A DNA stretch of 35,832 bases from Levilactobacillus koreensis JCM 16448 (GCF_001435525.1 NZ_AZDP01000061.1:1-35832); one strand, 5' to 3'. Shown: positions 7,244 through 15,079, counted from the stretch's first letter. Notes: generated by a model from the sequence alone, not told the origin. Numbers and translations: made by a program.

Positions 7244-8809
7244 TTAATTTGACGATAACTTACGGTAAGCTGGCAAGGATTGTAAAGTTACCGGTACTTG
7301 CCGCTCAGCTGGTCCCGTAATGATGGTGGCCTCACCAGTAATGGATTGCCATTGACCAGCAGGGAAGTAAATGGCTTTCTGGGTTGCATGTTGCTCTAAG
7401 ACGGGAGCAACCAGAAAATCATTTCCCAACATAAATTGTGTGTTCAGGTACTGGCGCTTCGTTTCAGCAAAGTTGTAAGCCATGGACCGCACAATTGGCG
7501 CGCCGGTCTGCGCAGCGTTCTCTGCCAACGTCGCAATGTTATCGGCAAATTGCTGGTGCAGTTTCGCCGCTTGCCGACAGAGGGCCAAGTGTTCCTTATC
7601 CAGTACCCGCCATGGTGCCACGGAGAATTGCATCATCGGCATCAGCGCTGAACATTGGGCAGAGCGGACGATGAGCTCTTGGTCGAAATGGTCGAGAGTG
7701 ATCAAACTCCGAATCTCACCGCCGCCAATCATATCCGGACAACTAAAGTAGTAGCCCAATAGACCCTGCGCAATCGTATCCGGAATCAGTTCAGCTAGGC
7801 CGTCCTTGCCCCACTCAAAACGCTTATCTTGTAGGCGGTTAACCAGTGGTGCCCCTTCATTACGGTAATTAGCCCGAAACTCGTTGTAAGGGAATTCCGC
7901 ACCAAACTCACCCCATAGTTGGGTTTGCTGTTGCGGACTCAATTCGCCAGCTGAGATATCGGTCTCCTGGTAGAATTGAGGATCGCCAGCATCGAATTTA
8001 AAGCCATCGACACCCGTATCCGCTTGCAATTTTTGCAGCGTGCCTTTTAGCCAGTCGTACGTTGCTGAATTACTCAAGTCCAAGACGGCACTGTAACCAT
8101 TCCACCATTCACGGACCACGGGTTCACCCGACGGCTCACGTAACAGCATCTGCTTATCGCGTAGCTCACGGTACTCCATGGAATCCGCACTAACAAATGG
8201 GCAGACCCACACCATGACTTTGAATCCCATATCGTGCAACTCATCGATCATGGCTCTGGGATCAGGAAACTTCCGGGCTGAGAATTCCCACCGGCCATAA
8301 TAGTCGGCCCACAGGTCATCGATCATGATAATTCCTGCTGGGAACCCGTTATCAGCAATCCCGTGCGCATACTTCAAAACATCGGCTTGGTTCTGTTGAT
8401 AGAGGAGCTCGATCCACGTATTCCACTGCGGTAAGTCAAAGAATGCCCGTGGTGGCATCTTCCCTAACTGAAAGGCCTGCTCAGCGACCACTTGTTGGGC
8501 ACCACGTAACCCATCAGCTCCCGTTACCATTGAAACGGCACCGCGCGTGACGATGTGGAAAACACCATCAGCCAATGTCAACTTGAACGGCGTCGCACTC
8601 CAGATAGCCCGTCCCTTGGTCGAGAGAAAAATCGGGGCGACCTGGTTGCCATTCACCAAATGAATCAAATCAAGCTCATATGTACTCTCACGAGTTAACG
8701 GGTACTGCGAGCCATCAGCCACACAACCACCGTACCACTCTTCATCTTCCAAAACGGGAATCTCTAGTGGTGCGGTCAAACTTGCGGTCAATTCATCAAA
8801 AGTTATCAT
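7244..8809 (-). CDS. GH31 family alpha-glycosidase (MYORG-like branch)
   Basis: A cytosolic glycoside hydrolase of family 31 with 521 residues, shorter than typical alpha-xylosidases or alpha-glucosidases of this family (650-800). The catalytic nucleophile lies in GFKFDAGDP. Upstream come FFDLPQWNTWIEL, IIMIDDLWADYYG, GFKVMVWVCPFVSADS and REPSGEPVVREWWNG, and downstream PDMIGGGE. This series recalls the animal GH31 protein MYORG, reported as an alpha-galactosidase, more than YicI or XylQ; the comparison is from memory. The start at 8809 follows GGAGG at 8 nt, although the frame is open 23 codons further. It is first in an operon with the GPH transporter. Substrate is unresolved: alpha-galactoside or alpha-xyloside. 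Confidence 0.85.
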   Translation of the reverse strand: MITFDELTASLTAPLEIPVLEDEEWYGGCVADGSQYPLTRESTYELDLIHLVNGNQVAPIFLSTKGRAIWSATPFKLTLADGVFHIVTRGAVSMVTGADGLRGAQQVVAEQAFQLGKMPPRAFFDLPQWNTWIELLYQQNQADVLKYAHGIADNGFPAGIIMIDDLWADYYGRWEFSARKFPDPRAMIDELHDMGFKVMVWVCPFVSADSMEYRELRDKQMLLREPSGEPVVREWWNGYSAVLDLSNSATYDWLKGTLQKLQADTGVDGFKFDAGDPQFYQETDISAGELSPQQQTQLWGEFGAEFPYNEFRANYRNEGAPLVNRLQDKRFEWGKDGLAELIPDTIAQGLLGYYFSCPDMIGGGEIRSLITLDHFDQELIVRSAQCSALMPMMQFSVAPWRVLDKEHLALCRQAAKLHQQFADNIATLAENAAQTGAPIVRSMAYNFAETKRQYLNTQFMLGNDFLVAPVLEQHATQKAIYFPAGQWQSITGEATIITGPAERQVPVTLQSLPAYRKLSSN

Positions 8810-8909
8810 CAGAACTTCCTCCCAATATTTGGTGATTTCTGTCTTATCATAGCCAAATCTATTTAGAAACGGTAGCAACTCGAATCGCTATCGTTTTACC
8901 CCTTGGAGT

Positions 8910-8926
8910 AATTAAGTAACTTAATT
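8910..8926. promoter_or_regulatory. 17-bp perfect palindrome, candidate operator
   Basis: AATTAAGT-A-ACTTAATT is a perfect 8+1+8 palindrome in the divergent region between the GH31-GPH operon and the PAP2 gene, about 100 bp upstream of the GH31 start. Size and symmetry suit a dimeric repressor. No regulator gene for it is adjacent. Confidence 0.45.
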
Positions 8927-9007
8927 TTTAAACCGCCCCTCATGAAACGCGTCCCGAACGCTATGTAATAGTTTTGTGTGGTTAGTGTATTGTTTTAATT
9001 AACCCTA

Positions 9008-9036
9008 CTGACAATCTCTAATCACTACGCTATGAT
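9008..9036 (+). promoter_or_regulatory. Promoter of the PAP2-PATR gene
   Basis: CTGACA (9008-9013) and TATGAT (9031-9036) are spaced by exactly 17 bp, 55 nt upstream of the start codon. Confidence 0.65.
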
Positions 9037-9091
9037 GTGAATGTAACTGGAAATGAAAACGTCACCGCACTTTTGAAAGGCAGGTATTTTC

Positions 9092-10822
9092 ATGAAAACT
9101 AGACAACGTACTTGGACCAAGCGCGCCGCAACAATTCTTTCTTTAGTGGCCGTCACGCTTCCCATGGCAACCACCGTGGCTAGTGCTGCAACGACTACCG
9201 ATGATCTCTCCGCCCACGAAGCCCCCTACGGCTACTTTGTGGACACGTATCAACAAAACACCAAGAAAAATACGACTCAGACCAACAACCCCGTCGTTGG
9301 TGAAATGGCTGAGTTCTCTACATACTGGAATAACGACAAAGCGGCAAACCCTGTCCTACTCGGCGAAAATGTGGGTAAGGCAGCCGCTATTACGCAGAAA
9401 CGAACCGACGCAGAAGCCACTCGCTCCTACCTGACTGATCGTCGCGACCTGCGTTACAACTTAATTTCTGGCTTAGGACCTTACGCTTCAGCATTCATTA
9501 AGAACGCCGATGCTAAAACCGACTTTACCAGCATGCCAAGCACGCCACTGCCCGCAAATGCCCCTTACAGTAAGGTTACCTGGGCATCTACGACCTCACC
9601 ACTTGGTCCCCTAGTTAAACTTGTCGACACCACGGCCCGTTCACCATTCTCTGGGACTGGAATCGTCAAACACGTTGTTCGCTACGTCCGCCCTTACCGT
9701 CAAAGTACCGATGTTAAGGTCGTCCCTGCCCTTTCTAAGGTCATGGCCGCTGCCAAGGCTGACGACTACGACTTTCCAAGTGGCCATACCACCGCTGCCT
9801 TTGAATCTGGCGAAACCCTGGCCTACGCCGTACCTGAACGGTTCCAAGAATTAATCACGCGGTCCTCCGAAGTGGGCTACGACCGAATCCTAGCTGGTCG
9901 ACACTCACCATTAGCCGTAATGGGTGGGCGGATGGTCGGAACGGCCATGACCGCTGCTACTCTAAATGATCCTAAGAACCAAGAATTGATGAAGCAGGCC
10001 TACGCTGTTGCCCACACCGATTCCCTCTTGAAAACCAAAGATCTGTCCGCAAACGACGATTTCAAGGATTACCAAACGAACCGTGATGCCTACCGTTTCC
10101 GAATGACTTACGGCTTCAGCCAAACTGGCAATACGACTCAAACCATGCGCGTTCCTAAGGGGGCCGAAGTGCTCTTAGCAACTCGCTTGCCTTACCTGAA
10201 CGCCACGCAACGTCGGGACGTCTTATTCACCACAGGGATGCCATCTGGCTACCCTGTCATGGATGACGCCGAGGGTTGGGGTCGCTTAGACCTCTTCTCC
10301 GCTGCCAATGGTTACGGTGCCCTCAACGATCAGGTCACGGTCAACATGGATGCTAGCCAAGGCGGCTTCAATGCCAAGGATAACTGGCGCAACAATATTG
10401 CCGGCAAGGGCCGATTGACGAAGACCGGTTCTGGTAGCTTAACGCTGAGTGGGAATAACAGCTACACGGGTGGTACCTTATTAAAGGCTGGTGCCTTACA
10501 ATTAGCAACCACCTCCGCACTGGGCAAGGGGAACGTCACCATCAAGGGTGGTCAGCTACAATTAGCAACCACTAAGGTCACCATCAAAGGTAATTTCCAA
10601 CAAGCCAAAGCTGGTCAATTGAAGCTAAGCCGCGACGCTCACGTCAACATCAAGAAGACAGCTAAACTGAACGGAACGTTGAAGTTAACGGCTGGTTCCT
10701 TGAAGAATGGGACGAAATTAATTACCTTCCACGCACACAAAGGGAAGTTCAAGCACGTCTCCGGTTTACCTAAGGGCTGGCACGTGGTCTACACTAAGCA
10801 CGCTGTAAAATTAGCAAAGTAA
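9092..10822 (+). CDS. Secreted PAP2/acid-phosphatase-like protein with PATR repeat
   Basis: A 576-residue exported protein. A Sec signal peptide (basic MKTRQRTWTKR, hydrophobic core, cleavage near VASA-A at about 33) leads a class A acid phosphatase/PAP2-like domain. Its motifs are RYVRPYR (~196), PSGHTT (~228) and SSEVGYDRILAGRHSPL (~257). The usual final Asp of the H-x3-D signature is Ala here (HSPLA), and the Ser of the SR pair is Asp. Around 440-475 lies TGSGSLTLSGNNSYTGGT plus ALQL, a textbook autotransporter-associated (PATR) beta-strand repeat, followed by more Lys-rich beta-like sequence to the end. No LPXTG or membrane anchor is visible, so the basic tail may bind the wall by charge. 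GGCAGG lies 7 nt before the ATG. Phosphatase activity is plausible but weakened by the substitutions. Confidence 0.85.
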   Translation: MKTRQRTWTKRAATILSLVAVTLPMATTVASAATTTDDLSAHEAPYGYFVDTYQQNTKKNTTQTNNPVVGEMAEFSTYWNNDKAANPVLLGENVGKAAAITQKRTDAEATRSYLTDRRDLRYNLISGLGPYASAFIKNADAKTDFTSMPSTPLPANAPYSKVTWASTTSPLGPLVKLVDTTARSPFSGTGIVKHVVRYVRPYRQSTDVKVVPALSKVMAAAKADDYDFPSGHTTAAFESGETLAYAVPERFQELITRSSEVGYDRILAGRHSPLAVMGGRMVGTAMTAATLNDPKNQELMKQAYAVAHTDSLLKTKDLSANDDFKDYQTNRDAYRFRMTYGFSQTGNTTQTMRVPKGAEVLLATRLPYLNATQRRDVLFTTGMPSGYPVMDDAEGWGRLDLFSAANGYGALNDQVTVNMDASQGGFNAKDNWRNNIAGKGRLTKTGSGSLTLSGNNSYTGGTLLKAGALQLATTSALGKGNVTIKGGQLQLATTKVTIKGNFQQAKAGQLKLSRDAHVNIKKTAKLNGTLKLTAGSLKNGTKLITFHAHKGKFKHVSGLPKGWHVVYTKHAVKLAK

Positions 10823-10840
10823 CTTAAAAATGAGTACAAG

Positions 10841-10870
10841 AAAAGGTCTGGGCAAAATCCCAGACCTTTT
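10841..10870. terminator. Bidirectional terminator inside R1b
   Basis: AAAAGGTCTGGG (10841-10852) pairs perfectly with CCCAGACCTTTT (10859-10870) around a six-base loop. It ends the PAP2-PATR gene and, read on the other strand, may end the XRE transcript. Confidence 0.85.
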
Positions 10871-10986
10871 GTGTCGCCAAATTTATATTGCGGAAACGTG
10901 CGACATAAGGAAGCCCACTCTGCTTGACAAACAATCCAAGCCCGGGATTATTCATCTAGTGACGTTAATGCTCATTGACTAACTGC
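10841..10986 (-). repeat. Dispersed intergenic repeat R1, copy b
   Basis: Reads on the minus strand and resembles R1a from GCAGTTAG-CAA through CTTGGATTGTTT and CGTTTCCGCAATATAAA to GGCGACA-CAAAA, ending in the GTCTGGG hairpin. It lies between the convergent PAP2 and XRE genes and has no ORF of its own. Confidence 0.7.
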
Positions 10987-11014
10987 CTTTCGTCCCACTC
11001 GCTTTCTTGTGCCT

Positions 11015-11227
11015 TCATTCTGCCGTATTTTCGCGATAGGCTAACAAGTCTCCCGGCTGACACTGCAACACGCGGCAGAGCGCTACCAAAGTTGAGAACC
11101 GAACGGCACGCGCCTTCCCATTTTTCAAGATCGACAGATTAGCCATGGTGATACCCACCTCTTTAGAAAGTTCCGTCAACGTCATCTTGCGCTTGGCCAA
11201 CATCACATCCAAATTAATTACAATCAT
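11015..11227 (-). CDS. YozG-like XRE family regulator
   Basis: A 70-residue Cro/C1-type (XRE, YozG-like) DNA-binding protein consisting only of the helix-turn-helix domain. LTELSKEVGITMANLSILKNG is the HTH core and FSTLVALCRVLQCQPGDLLAY the conserved rear helix. Proteins of this size usually sit directly behind a DUF2975 membrane protein. That is the arrangement here: its ATG overlaps the TGA of the DUF2975 frame by four bases (ATGA), implying translational coupling. Because the upstream frame carries a nonsense codon, coupling may be impaired. It may autoregulate through the palindrome at 11731-11754; this is inference. Confidence 0.85.
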   Translation of the reverse strand: MIVINLDVMLAKRKMTLTELSKEVGITMANLSILKNGKARAVRFSTLVALCRVLQCQPGDLLAYRENTAE

Positions 11228-11694
11228 ATCGTCAACTCATTTTCTGTTTTGAACGCCAACGCACTAGTCACCAATTTCTGTAAAATGCTAGCGAAGACCC
11301 CAATTACGGTCGCAGCTGCCAAAATAATACACGACATTAGCAGAATTCCTGGTGCATCGGCTGCATCCGTCCACCAGTAAGCCAGCGGCAACATTGCTAA
11401 GAACATAAGTGCAACCAGATACGCACTCCACTTGATTCGCTTGAGCGCAGTAACTGACTTCATCGAAAATGCCGTATTCTGATCAATCCGCTGTAATAAC
11501 GTATACGCCTAAACGACCGCATTTAGGACACAACCACACGTCACCAGCAATCCGCCACCCATAACAAACGAAAGTCCGTGCATGATGTGGGTCGTGCCGT
11601 CCACCAAGAACGGTACCACAATTATTCCCAATACAATGACGATCAAGCCGATAACGGCCAAGGCTAACTTTAGAAATAACGTTTCTCGTTTCAA
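11224..11694 (-). pseudogene. DUF2975 membrane protein interrupted by in-frame amber codon
   Basis: One reading frame of 156 codons, normal for DUF2975, is interrupted by a single TAG at 11511-11509. The N-terminal 61 residues start at a TTG (GGAGGG at 7 nt) and contain two hydrophobic helices. After the stop, the same frame continues as AYTLLQRIDQNTAFS and then MKSVTALKRIKW, with two more helices, ADAPGIL and the typical ending AFKTENELTI. The part after the stop, including IDQNTAFS before the first Met, fits the family consensus, so this is a nonsense mutation and not two genes. One base change (for example to TAC or CAG) would restore it. Alternatives are a sequencing error or stop-codon readthrough. 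It forms an operon with the XRE gene. Confidence 0.8.
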
Positions 11695-11720
11695 GACAGG
11701 TCCCTCCTCTATTTACCTTT

Positions 11721-11754
11721 AGAATACGCCATTTATTATCGATAAACAATAAAT
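11721..11754 (-). promoter_or_regulatory. Promoter and palindromic operator of the DUF2975-XRE operon
   Basis: On the minus strand TTGTTT (11749-11744) and TATTCT (11726-11721) are 17 bp apart. A palindrome with 7-bp arms ATTTATT/AATAAAT (11731-11754), containing TTATCGATAA, covers the -35 element and spacer, as expected for a repressor site. Confidence 0.55.
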
Positions 11755-11838
11755 AGTTATTAAGATACGATAAAATTCAACCGACCCACTTAAAAAAAGC
11801 GTGGTCACGATTTTCATCGCGACGCACACTCCGCCTAA

Positions 11839-13608
11839 CTATTCTTTGAATTGAATTCTAACATAATCTTTGTAAATTGGCAGGCTAGCCATCAATTCCT
11901 GATGAGTGCCGTGACCGCTAATGTGGCCATTTTCCACGAAGTAAATATTATCTGCATCCACAATGGTACTCAAGCGGTGCGCAATAATTAGCGTAGTCCG
12001 GCCCTTCATCAGTTGGCTTAGCGCCTGTTGGACCATAGCTTCTGACTCCGAATCCAGACTAGCCGTGGCTTCATCCAATAGTAGAATCTTCGGATCACGC
12101 AAGAACGCACGAGCAATCGCTAAACGCTGTCGTTGGCCCCCACTGACCTTAACGCCACGTTCACCGACCTGCGTATCCAAGCCATCGGTCATGTGACGAA
12201 CAAATTCATCTGCCGAAGCCAATTGCAAGACGTGCCATAACTGATCATCGGTGTACGTTTGATCAGAACCATACGTCAAGTTGTGGCGAATGGTTCCGGC
12301 CATAATAGCTGAATCTTGACTGACATATCCAATTTGTGATCGCCAATCACTCAGGCTCAGAGTGGAAACGTCCTGACCACCAATGGTAACTCGGCCATTC
12401 TGCGGTTGGTAGTAACGTTCTAATAGTCCAAAGATCGTCGATTTTCCACCGCCAGACGGCCCCGCAAAAGCAATCACTGAGTTAGGCTGGGCTTCAAAGT
12501 TCACATCATGAAGAATCATTTCGCCATCGTCGTCATAAGCAAAGTCAACGTGTTCCATCGCTAGGGACTGGTCGCTAACGGACTGTGTCTTGCCGGTCGT
12601 TAACTGTTCCTCAGGCTCCGCAAGTAAGTCACGTACCCGCTCTGTGGACCCACTAGCCTTCGATAACGTCGTGAAGAAACGGGCTAACGTCCCCGCTGGA
12701 CCAATGATTTGGAACAAATACATGAGAAATGAGAACATCGTCCCCATGCTCATGGTTCCGGCCGCAACTCGAGCCGCAGCATAGGCCAAGACCCCCACAA
12801 AGACCGCTAACATCGTTGTCGTCATAACGGGGCCGGCAATCGCGTCATAAATCGCTTCCTTTAATCTAATTTGGTAGAGCCTACTGATCTGCTGCCCACC
12901 GGTCTGCGTTTCGTAATCCTCGGCATTGGAGGACTTGACCAACCGAATCTCACCTAACGTTTCGTTGGTTGCACCACTAAATTCTGCCATAGTATCTTGC
13001 CGTTGGTGACCGATCTTATTACTTAACCGCATAATCGGAAACATGACTAACATCATTAACGGTACGGCAATAAACATAATGGCCGTCATCTTCCAGTCCA
13101 TTAACAACATGATCACCAACGCGCCACCAAGTTGGAGCAGGGCCGTCACCATTTGTGGAAATGAATTGGCCAATAGGTCTTTGATCTGCATCGTGTCGTT
13201 GACCAGGCGGGAGGTCATCTCACCAGTCTTAACGCTGTCAAAATAACTCACCCGTAGCCGAACTAACTTCTGCCACAGAATCTCCCGCAACCGGGCAACC
13301 ACATTTTCCCCAAAGAACCCTAATAGGGCACCCGAAAAGGCACTCACCAGAGCACTGACGATGAATAAGACGATTACGCCAATCAGCAATGGCCGATTCA
13401 GGGACTGTCCCAGACCGTTAATTAAAGATTGGGCAAACTTAGGCACGGCCAATTGGGCACCCGTGGCCATTGCCCCTAATCCCAGCCCCAACCACAGTTG
13501 CCAGTACTTAGGCTTGGTCTGGCGAATCAAATGCATAAAGCCCCGAAAATCAAACTTGCTTCCGACCCGGGACCGCTTAACGCTTGGTGCTGCAACTCTT
13601 CGTTCCAT
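11839..13608 (-). CDS. Multidrug ABC exporter, half-transporter (BmrA/LmrA type)
   Basis: A 589-residue membrane half-transporter with an N-terminal six-helix exporter domain and a C-terminal ATPase, working as a homodimer in the cytoplasmic membrane to expel lipophilic compounds. Visible ATPase motifs are Walker A GPSGGGKST, signature VSGGQRQR, Walker B ILLLDEATASLD and the H-loop IAHRLST. Length and domain order match BmrA and LmrA. The ATG follows GAGG at 9 nt. It lies 27 nt downstream of the MarR gene and is transcribed with it from the operator-controlled promoter, so it is probably induced by substrate binding to that repressor. Substrates cannot be read from the sequence. Confidence 0.93.
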   Translation of the reverse strand: MERRVAAPSVKRSRVGSKFDFRGFMHLIRQTKPKYWQLWLGLGLGAMATGAQLAVPKFAQSLINGLGQSLNRPLLIGVIVLFIVSALVSAFSGALLGFFGENVVARLREILWQKLVRLRVSYFDSVKTGEMTSRLVNDTMQIKDLLANSFPQMVTALLQLGGALVIMLLMDWKMTAIMFIAVPLMMLVMFPIMRLSNKIGHQRQDTMAEFSGATNETLGEIRLVKSSNAEDYETQTGGQQISRLYQIRLKEAIYDAIAGPVMTTTMLAVFVGVLAYAAARVAAGTMSMGTMFSFLMYLFQIIGPAGTLARFFTTLSKASGSTERVRDLLAEPEEQLTTGKTQSVSDQSLAMEHVDFAYDDDGEMILHDVNFEAQPNSVIAFAGPSGGGKSTIFGLLERYYQPQNGRVTIGGQDVSTLSLSDWRSQIGYVSQDSAIMAGTIRHNLTYGSDQTYTDDQLWHVLQLASADEFVRHMTDGLDTQVGERGVKVSGGQRQRLAIARAFLRDPKILLLDEATASLDSESEAMVQQALSQLMKGRTTLIIAHRLSTIVDADNIYFVENGHISGHGTHQELMASLPIYKDYVRIQFKE

Positions 13609-13635
13609 CTCTCTTACGCCTCATTTCAATTATGC

Positions 13636-14154
13636 TTAAAACCAGCGAGGACCAAACCCATGGTGCGGCCAGTCGTTACCATGACGGTTCAGGTCAGCCC
13701 AATCCAGGTCACCCACCTGATGATTGAGCTTCGTCAGCAACCGTTCCAAAGCGGCTTGTTCATCCGCATCCAATCCGCCAAAGATTTTTTCGGACAGACC
13801 ATCGACGCGCTGATCATACTGATCAAACATTTCTTGTCCCCGGTCACTCAACTTAACAATGACGGCCCGTTTATCGGCTTTACTTGGAACCCGCTCGGCT
13901 AACCCCATGTCCTCCAACCGGCTGATTGTCGCACTGACCGAACTTGGCCGAATATCTAAAATTTCCGCAATATCCGCATTGGTCATGCCATTTTTAGCAT
14001 GGTGCAGGAGTTGTAGCAAGCGCATCTGTCCTCGCCCGCCATTGGGACCACCGTGGCCCCCCATTCCCGGTTGGTGACCAACGACCATTAAAAATTCTCG
14101 GTTCTGAAACAATTTGCCAAAGCTCTGTAATAAGTCACGACTTTCATCTGACAT
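13636..14154 (-). CDS. MarR family repressor of the ABC exporter
   Basis: A 172-residue winged-helix MarR regulator. The HTH is NADIAEILDIRPSSVSATISRLEDMGLAERVPSKADKR, with the wing ending in RAVIVKLSDRGQEMF. The N-terminal arm is Gly/His/Met-rich (HQPGMGGHGGPNGG) and the C-terminus is Trp/His-rich (NDWPHHGFGPRWF), extra segments often seen in lactobacillus MarR proteins paired with LmrA-like exporters. They might bind metal, but this is speculation. GAGGAGG precedes the ATG. It is the first gene of the marR-ABC operon, and the 15-bp inverted repeat overlapping its promoter makes autorepression very likely. Confidence 0.9.
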   Translation of the reverse strand: MSDESRDLLQSFGKLFQNREFLMVVGHQPGMGGHGGPNGGRGQMRLLQLLHHAKNGMTNADIAEILDIRPSSVSATISRLEDMGLAERVPSKADKRAVIVKLSDRGQEMFDQYDQRVDGLSEKIFGGLDADEQAALERLLTKLNHQVGDLDWADLNRHGNDWPHHGFGPRWF

Positions 14155-14187
14155 GCTTTGAACCTCCTCTTTTAAATTTGTACTATT

Positions 14188-14232
14188 ATCTTAGCATTTT
14201 AGTTAGCTTTTAACAACAAAAGCTAACTAAAA
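14188..14232 (-). promoter_or_regulatory. Promoter with 15-bp inverted-repeat operator (marR-ABC operon)
   Basis: On the minus strand TTGTTA (14216-14211) and TAAGAT (14193-14188) are 17 bp apart, with TGC directly before the -10. TTTTAGTTAGCTTTT (14197-14211) and its exact complement (14218-14232) form a perfect inverted repeat around AACAAC. A third half-site, AGCTAAC, follows at 14232-14238. Bound repressor would cover the spacer and -35. Confidence 0.8.
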
Positions 14233-14298
14233 GCTAACGACTAATTTAGAATTCCCGTCATATCAGCGTTTCTTGGTCCAAAAAGAGTGGGCCACAAG

Positions 14299-14446
14299 GC
14301 AGTCAGCTGCCAAGCATTAAAACCGATAACCGAATAATTCCGAGCTTGGATTGTTCAGGTTTAAGCGGATTCAATTACCTTTTGCCGCTTCCAGTATAGA
14401 TTTGGAGATGCCAAAAATGAGTCTGGGGAAGTTGTTCCCAGACTCA
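14299..14446 (+). repeat. Dispersed intergenic repeat R1, copy c
   Basis: Shares with R1a and R1b the blocks GCAGTCAG, AATTCCGAGCTTGGATTGTT, AAGCGGATT, TATAGATTTGG and the terminal GTCTGGG hairpin. Right of the hairpin (14447-14515) the sequence resembles R1b read in reverse (TTATAT, AAAAC, AAGGAAGCC). Two half-elements therefore appear to face each other here, sharing one hairpin. The copy lies between the marR promoter and the 3' end of the VOC gene. Confidence 0.6.
14418..14446 (-). terminator. Terminator hairpin inside R1c
   Basis: TGAGTCTGGG (14418-14427) pairs perfectly with CCCAGACTCA (14437-14446). On the minus strand it is followed by TTTTTGG, so it would end the VOC-protein transcript. 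Confidence 0.7.
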
Positions 14447-14520
14447 CTTTTACGCCGCTAGACTTATATCTCTAAAACATACACCCCAAGGAAGCCGGTG
14501 TCGCTCTTTCTTTAAATTTA

Positions 14521-14877
14521 CTATTTTACTTGGCCGACCGCAAAGTAGGTCCCATCCGGATCCGGAAAACCAAATGCGAGCTGACCATTATCATCTACGA
14601 TTTCAGTCGCACCAGGTAATTCATCATGTAATTCCTCAAAACGGTCACTAAACAACATCAGTGATGGCACATTGTTGAGCACCTCTGGGGAATAGGCGGC
14701 AATAAAGCTACGCGAAAATAAGGAAAGTTCGGTCCCGACATTCACTGTAAGCACCACATTTTGGGACCCATCGGCCAAGGGTGTCTTTGCCACAACTGGC
14801 AACTCAAAGTAGTCTTGCCAGAATTTAACGGACCGATCAACATCTGTCACGTAGAGCATGATTCGTGTTTTTTGCAT
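14521..14877 (-). CDS. VOC (glyoxalase/bleomycin resistance-like) protein
   Basis: A 118-residue cytosolic protein with the vicinal oxygen chelate fold: two beta-alpha-beta-beta-beta units, the first RIMLYVTDVDRSVKFWQDYFELPV and the second ending FGFPDPDGTYFAVGQ, the usual family close. The glyoxalase I His ligand near the N-terminus is Met/Leu here, so it is not an obvious glyoxalase I. Binding of a drug or small metabolite, or an unknown lyase or isomerase role, is equally possible. The ATG at 14877 follows GAGGTG at 6 nt; a longer open frame upstream lacks such a site. It is monocistronic, upstream of the R1c hairpin. Confidence 0.8.
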   Translation of the reverse strand: MQKTRIMLYVTDVDRSVKFWQDYFELPVVAKTPLADGSQNVVLTVNVGTELSLFSRSFIAAYSPEVLNNVPSLMLFSDRFEELHDELPGATEIVDDNGQLAFGFPDPDGTYFAVGQVK

Positions 14878-14986
14878 TTGGTTCACCTCGTCTTTTGATA
14901 CCCCGTATTCTACCATCTAAAACTAATTTAGAGAACTTACAAGTTTCCCTAGCTTTTCTGCGATAGAACAGGTATGCTTATCTATG

Positions 14987-15079
14987 CAGGTTTGCACCTG
15001 TCTAGTTGCTCTGTACATTCCAAAATGTAACCTATGGATCAACTAGTTGCCTCCATCTCGGATTGATGGGGGCTTTTTT
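14987..15079 (+). ncRNA. Candidate structured RNA ending in a strong terminator
   Basis: Successive stems appear in a short interval: CAGGT-ttgc-ACCTG (14987-15000); CTAGTTG with CAACTAG (15003-15009/15040-15046), enclosing the perfect TACATT-ccaa-AATGTA (15014-15029); and a terminator GCCTCCATC/GATGGGGGC (15049-15073) followed by six T. A -10-like TATGCT at 14973-14978 would start a transcript of about 100 nt. The opposite strand has an A/T-rich flank as well, so direction is not certain. A 68-codon frame overlaps (15006-15212) but passes through the terminator and has no ribosome binding site. It could be a small regulatory RNA or the antitoxin RNA of a decayed type I toxin pair. I recognise no riboswitch consensus. 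Confidence 0.5.
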
